Below, piece by piece: positions 61,439 to 64,000 of a stretch of DNA of 64,000 bases. Both the position numbers and the translations under genes were made by a program. The stretch lies in contig NZ_JACHWM010000007.1 in NCBI RefSeq assembly GCF_014191355.1, positions 124,001-188,000 on the forward strand, read 5' to 3'. The DNA is from Methylobacterium sp. R2-1 (GTDB taxonomy: Bacteria > Pseudomonadota > Alphaproteobacteria > Rhizobiales > Beijerinckiaceae). Under the pieces are notes generated by a model. The model was not told where the DNA came from. It saw only the letters and a list, made by a program, of their open reading frames with translations, and searched no databases. Every line of letters starts with the position of its first letter. The stretch's first letter is position 1.

Positions 61439-63628
61439 TCAGCCCGCCTCGATCAGCCGGATCGCCGCCTCGCGCTCGAACAGGTAGAGCAGCACCCTGA
61501 GCGCCCGGCCACGCTCGCTCGAGAGGCGCGGGTCACGCTCCACGATCAGCCGGGCATCGTCGCGGGCGGCCTCCAAGAGGTCGCCGTCGCTCTCCAGCCG
61601 CGCGAGGCGGAAGGCGGCCATGCCGGATTGCCGGGTGCCGAGCACCTCGCCCTCGCCGCGCAGGCGCAGGTCCTCCTCGGCGATGCGAAAGCCGTCCTCG
61701 CTGGCGCGCATCATCTCGAGCCGCGCCTTGGCCACCTGCCCGAGAGGCCCGCGGTAGAGCAGCAGGCAAGAGGAGGCCTTCGAGCCGCGTCCCACCCGCC
61801 CGCGGAGCTGGTGGAGCTGGGCCAGCCCGAACCGCTCGGCATGCTCGATCACCATGATGGTGGCCTCCGGCACGTCGACGCCGACCTCCACCACCGTGGT
61901 CGAGACCAGCACGCGGGTGCGGCCGGCGGCGAATGCCTCCATCGCCGCGTCCTTCTCCGGCCCCGGCATCTTGCCGTGGATCAGGCCGACCCCATCCCCG
62001 AAATGCTTCTTCAGATCCTCGAAGCGCTCGGCCGCCGCAGCCAGATCGACGTATTCCGACTCCGCCACCAGCGGGCAGATCCAGTAGACCCGATCGCCCG
62101 CGGCCAGCGCCCGGTGCAGGCCCTCCACCACCTCGTCGACGCGCTCCACCGGCACGGTGATGGTCTTGATCGGCTGACGCCCGGCCGGCTTCTCGTCGAG
62201 TACCGAGACGTCCATGTCGCCGAAGAAGGTGAGCGCGAGGGTGCGCGGGATCGGGGTGGCGGTCATCACCAGGATGTCTACCGCCTCGCCCTTGGCGCCG
62301 AGCGCGAGGCGCTGGTGCACGCCGAAGCGGTGCTGCTCGTCCACCACGGCGAGGCCGAGATCGCGGAACGCCACCGCCTCTTGGAACAGGGCGTGGGTGC
62401 CGACCACGATGTCGATCCCGCCCGCCGCGAGATCCGCGAGCGTCGCGCGCCGCTCGGCGGCCCGGTCGCGGCCGGTCAGCAGCCGCAGGCGCATGGCGCC
62501 CGCGAGCGGCACCAGCCGCTCGAAGTGCTGCCTCGCCAGAATTTCGGTGGGCGCCATCAAGGCGGCCTGCCGCCCGGCCTCCACCGCCGAGGCCATGGCG
62601 AGCAGCGCCACCGCCGTCTTGCCGGAGCCGACATCGCCCTGGAGCAGTCGCAGCATCCGCCGTTCGGAGGCCATGTCGGCGCGGATCTCCTCCACCGCCC
62701 GTGCCTGCGCGCCGGTCAGCGCGAAGGGCAGCGCCGCCTCGACCCGCGCCTTGAGGTGCCCGTCGCCGGCATTGACCCGGCCGGCTTTCCGCCGCTGGCG
62801 GGCGCGCACCAGGGCGAGCGCGAGCTGCGAGGCCAGCAACTCGTCATAGGCGAGCCGCTTGCGCGCGGGACTGGCGGGCGGGGGCTGCCCCTCGCTCGGG
62901 GGAGGGGGGGCCTCCTCGGGCCGGTGCTCGATGCGCAGGGCCTCGGCGAAGGGCGGGAAGCGATTGCGGGCGAGATAGGACGCGTCCTGCCACTCGGGCA
63001 GGACGGGGAGTCGGTCGAGCGCGCCGTGGACGATCTTGCTGATCACCCGCGAGGTCAGGCCCTCGGTGGCGCCGTAGATCGGCTCGACGGCGGGCAGGCT
63101 CGCCAATCCCGCCTCGTCGAGGATGCGGGAGGGATGGACCATTTGCCGGGTGCCGTCCCACAGGTCGATCCGGCCCGAGACGTAGCGGTGGCTTCCGACG
63201 GGCAGCATCTTCTCGATGCGTCCCCGCGGCATGCCGAAGAAGACGAGGCTGATGTCGCCGGTCCCGTCCTCGACCAGCACGCGGAAGGCGCGCTTGCCCA
63301 ACATCGGCGGCCGATGGGCCACCACGGTCACGCCGAGGGTGACGGGCTCGCCGGTCGGCGCATCGCGGATCGAGCCGCAGAGCGGCCGGGCGACGCCGCT
63401 CTGCGGCAGGTGGAACAGCAGGTCGGCGACGCGGGCCGGCCGCTCCTCGGAGCCCAGCAGCTTTTCGATCAGCGGCGCGATCTTCGGCCCGACGCCGGGC
63501 AGGCCGCGGGCCGGGGCGAAAAGCGGATCGAGGATGCTGGGCCGTAGGCCGGGGCTGTCATCCCCGCCGGAGCGGTGAGGGGCCACATCCGCACGGTGCC
63601 CGAGGGTCTGCCTGATGTCCGAGGTCAT
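61439..63628 (-). CDS. recG: ATP-dependent DNA helicase RecG
   Basis: Branch-migration helicase that regresses stalled forks and processes Holliday junctions. 729 residues from MTSDIRQTLGHRAD; an ATG at 63691 would add 21 residues. The N-terminal wedge domain includes LPGVGPKIAPLIEKLLG. Helicase motifs are LLQGDVGSGKTAVALLAM (I), MAPTEILARQHFERL (Ia), VVDEQHRFGVHQR (II, DEQH), VMTATPIPRTLALTFFGDMDVS (III), TTVVEVGVDVPEATIMVIEHAERFGLAQLHQLRGRVGRGSKASSCLL (V-VI). The C-terminus is normal. Confidence 0.95.
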   Translation of the reverse strand: MTSDIRQTLGHRADVAPHRSGGDDSPGLRPSILDPLFAPARGLPGVGPKIAPLIEKLLGSEERPARVADLLFHLPQSGVARPLCGSIRDAPTGEPVTLGVTVVAHRPPMLGKRAFRVLVEDGTGDISLVFFGMPRGRIEKMLPVGSHRYVSGRIDLWDGTRQMVHPSRILDEAGLASLPAVEPIYGATEGLTSRVISKIVHGALDRLPVLPEWQDASYLARNRFPPFAEALRIEHRPEEAPPPPSEGQPPPASPARKRLAYDELLASQLALALVRARQRRKAGRVNAGDGHLKARVEAALPFALTGAQARAVEEIRADMASERRMLRLLQGDVGSGKTAVALLAMASAVEAGRQAALMAPTEILARQHFERLVPLAGAMRLRLLTGRDRAAERRATLADLAAGGIDIVVGTHALFQEAVAFRDLGLAVVDEQHRFGVHQRLALGAKGEAVDILVMTATPIPRTLALTFFGDMDVSVLDEKPAGRQPIKTITVPVERVDEVVEGLHRALAAGDRVYWICPLVAESEYVDLAAAAERFEDLKKHFGDGVGLIHGKMPGPEKDAAMEAFAAGRTRVLVSTTVVEVGVDVPEATIMVIEHAERFGLAQLHQLRGRVGRGSKASSCLLLYRGPLGQVAKARLEMMRASEDGFRIAEEDLRLRGEGEVLGTRQSGMAAFRLARLESDGDLLEAARDDARLIVERDPRLSSERGRALRVLLYLFEREAAIRLIEAG

Positions 63629-63720
63629 GTGACCGGAAGCTTGGGCCTTGAAAGCGTGAGCGATGCGCGGACACCGTATACCCCGCTTCACCCTTCGCCC
63701 ACAGCTGCGTATATGGCGTC

Positions 63721-64000
63721 ATGCGCGTGCTCCTCACCGGTTCCTCCGGTTGGCTCGGACGGTTCCTCGCCCCGCAACTGCGCGCGGCGGGCCATGCCGT
63801 CACCGGGCTCGACGTGGTGCCGGGGCCTGAGACGCAGGTGGTCGGCTCGGTGGCCGAGGCCGGGCTGATCACGCGGGTCTTCGACACGCACGGCATCGAG
63901 GCGGTGATCCATGCCGGCGCCCTGCACAAGCCGGACATCGCCCGGTATCCGGCGCAGCGCTTCATCGACGTGAACGTGACCGGCACGCTCAACCTGCTGG
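63721..64000 (+). CDS. NAD(P)-dependent epimerase/dehydratase, partial (3' end outside window)
   Basis: First 93 codons of an extended SDR enzyme: MRVLLTGSSGWLGRFLAPQL with the GxxGxxG nucleotide motif, VVGSVAEAGLITRVFD, VIHAGALHKPDIARYPAQRFIDVNVTGTLNLL. The catalytic Ser and YxxxK lie beyond the window, so the substrate (nucleotide sugar or other) cannot be read. Divergent from recG, 92 bp from its chosen start. Confidence 0.85.
   Translation, partial: MRVLLTGSSGWLGRFLAPQLRAAGHAVTGLDVVPGPETQVVGSVAEAGLITRVFDTHGIEAVIHAGALHKPDIARYPAQRFIDVNVTGTLNLL

Overview
The window is high-GC alphaproteobacterial DNA, almost certainly from a pink-pigmented methylotroph of the Methylobacterium/Methylorubrum group. 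The decisive evidence is a complete calcium-type methanol dehydrogenase operon in the order mxaF-J-G-I-R-S-A-C-K-L-D-E-H-B. From memory, the MxaF protein is nearly identical to that of M. extorquens, and the upstream promoter has the AAGACA/TAGAAA boxes described for methanol genes in that species. No rRNA, tRNA, CRISPR array or intact insertion sequence was seen.

Layout. 1-9.8 kb holds an efflux adaptor (cut by the window edge) divergent from a TetR regulator with two identical palindromic operators, an acyl-CoA dehydrogenase, the tRNA t6A enzyme TsaC/Sua5, a lone receiver protein next to the antisense remnant of another receiver, a PepSY/OmpR-type regulator/histidine kinase set, a thermonuclease-like protein and a Hint-domain protein with an AT-rich 5' part. 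10-15 kb is an iron-uptake operon: TonB receptor, DUF3649, PepSY membrane protein, DUF3325 and a small hypothetical. 15.4-17.1 kb has small membrane proteins and a methyltransferase.

17.4-38.4 kb is an exopolysaccharide region. It encodes a 1574-residue protein with a sugar-dehydrogenase-like propeller and three malectin-like modules (two of them an 834-bp tandem duplication), a phosphomannomutase, two tandem beta-helix/RTX paralogues, a Wzc-type tyrosine kinase, a WbaP/ExoY-type phosphoglycosyltransferase, a GDP-mannose 3,5-epimerase homologue, a WecG/TagA glycosyltransferase, UDP-xylose synthase, an ExoF/Wza-type exporter and ManC. Together they imply GDP-mannose, GDP-L-galactose (or L-gulose) and UDP-xylose supply. 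No flippase or polymerase is in view.

38.5-52.4 kb is the mxa operon on the minus strand with a divergent protease-like gene, probably mxaW. MxaF/MxaI form the periplasmic methanol dehydrogenase, MxaG is its cytochrome cL, MxaJ is an accessory periplasmic protein, and MxaRSACKLD (AAA+ ATPase, DUF58, two VWA proteins and others) serve calcium insertion and maturation. MxaB is a response regulator at the distal end. Intergenic hairpins follow mxaF, mxaG and mxaI, the genes whose products are needed in greatest amount, while mxaR through mxaB are mostly overlapping.

52.5-64 kb is housekeeping and hypothetical: a small acidic protein, DUF4336, a metallo-beta-lactamase-fold hydrolase, DUF2243, glmU-glmS (UDP-GlcNAc synthesis), a GlcG/HbpS-like protein, DUF502, a small membrane protein, recG and the start of an NAD-dependent epimerase.

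All functions are assigned by reading motifs in the translated sequence, without database searches.
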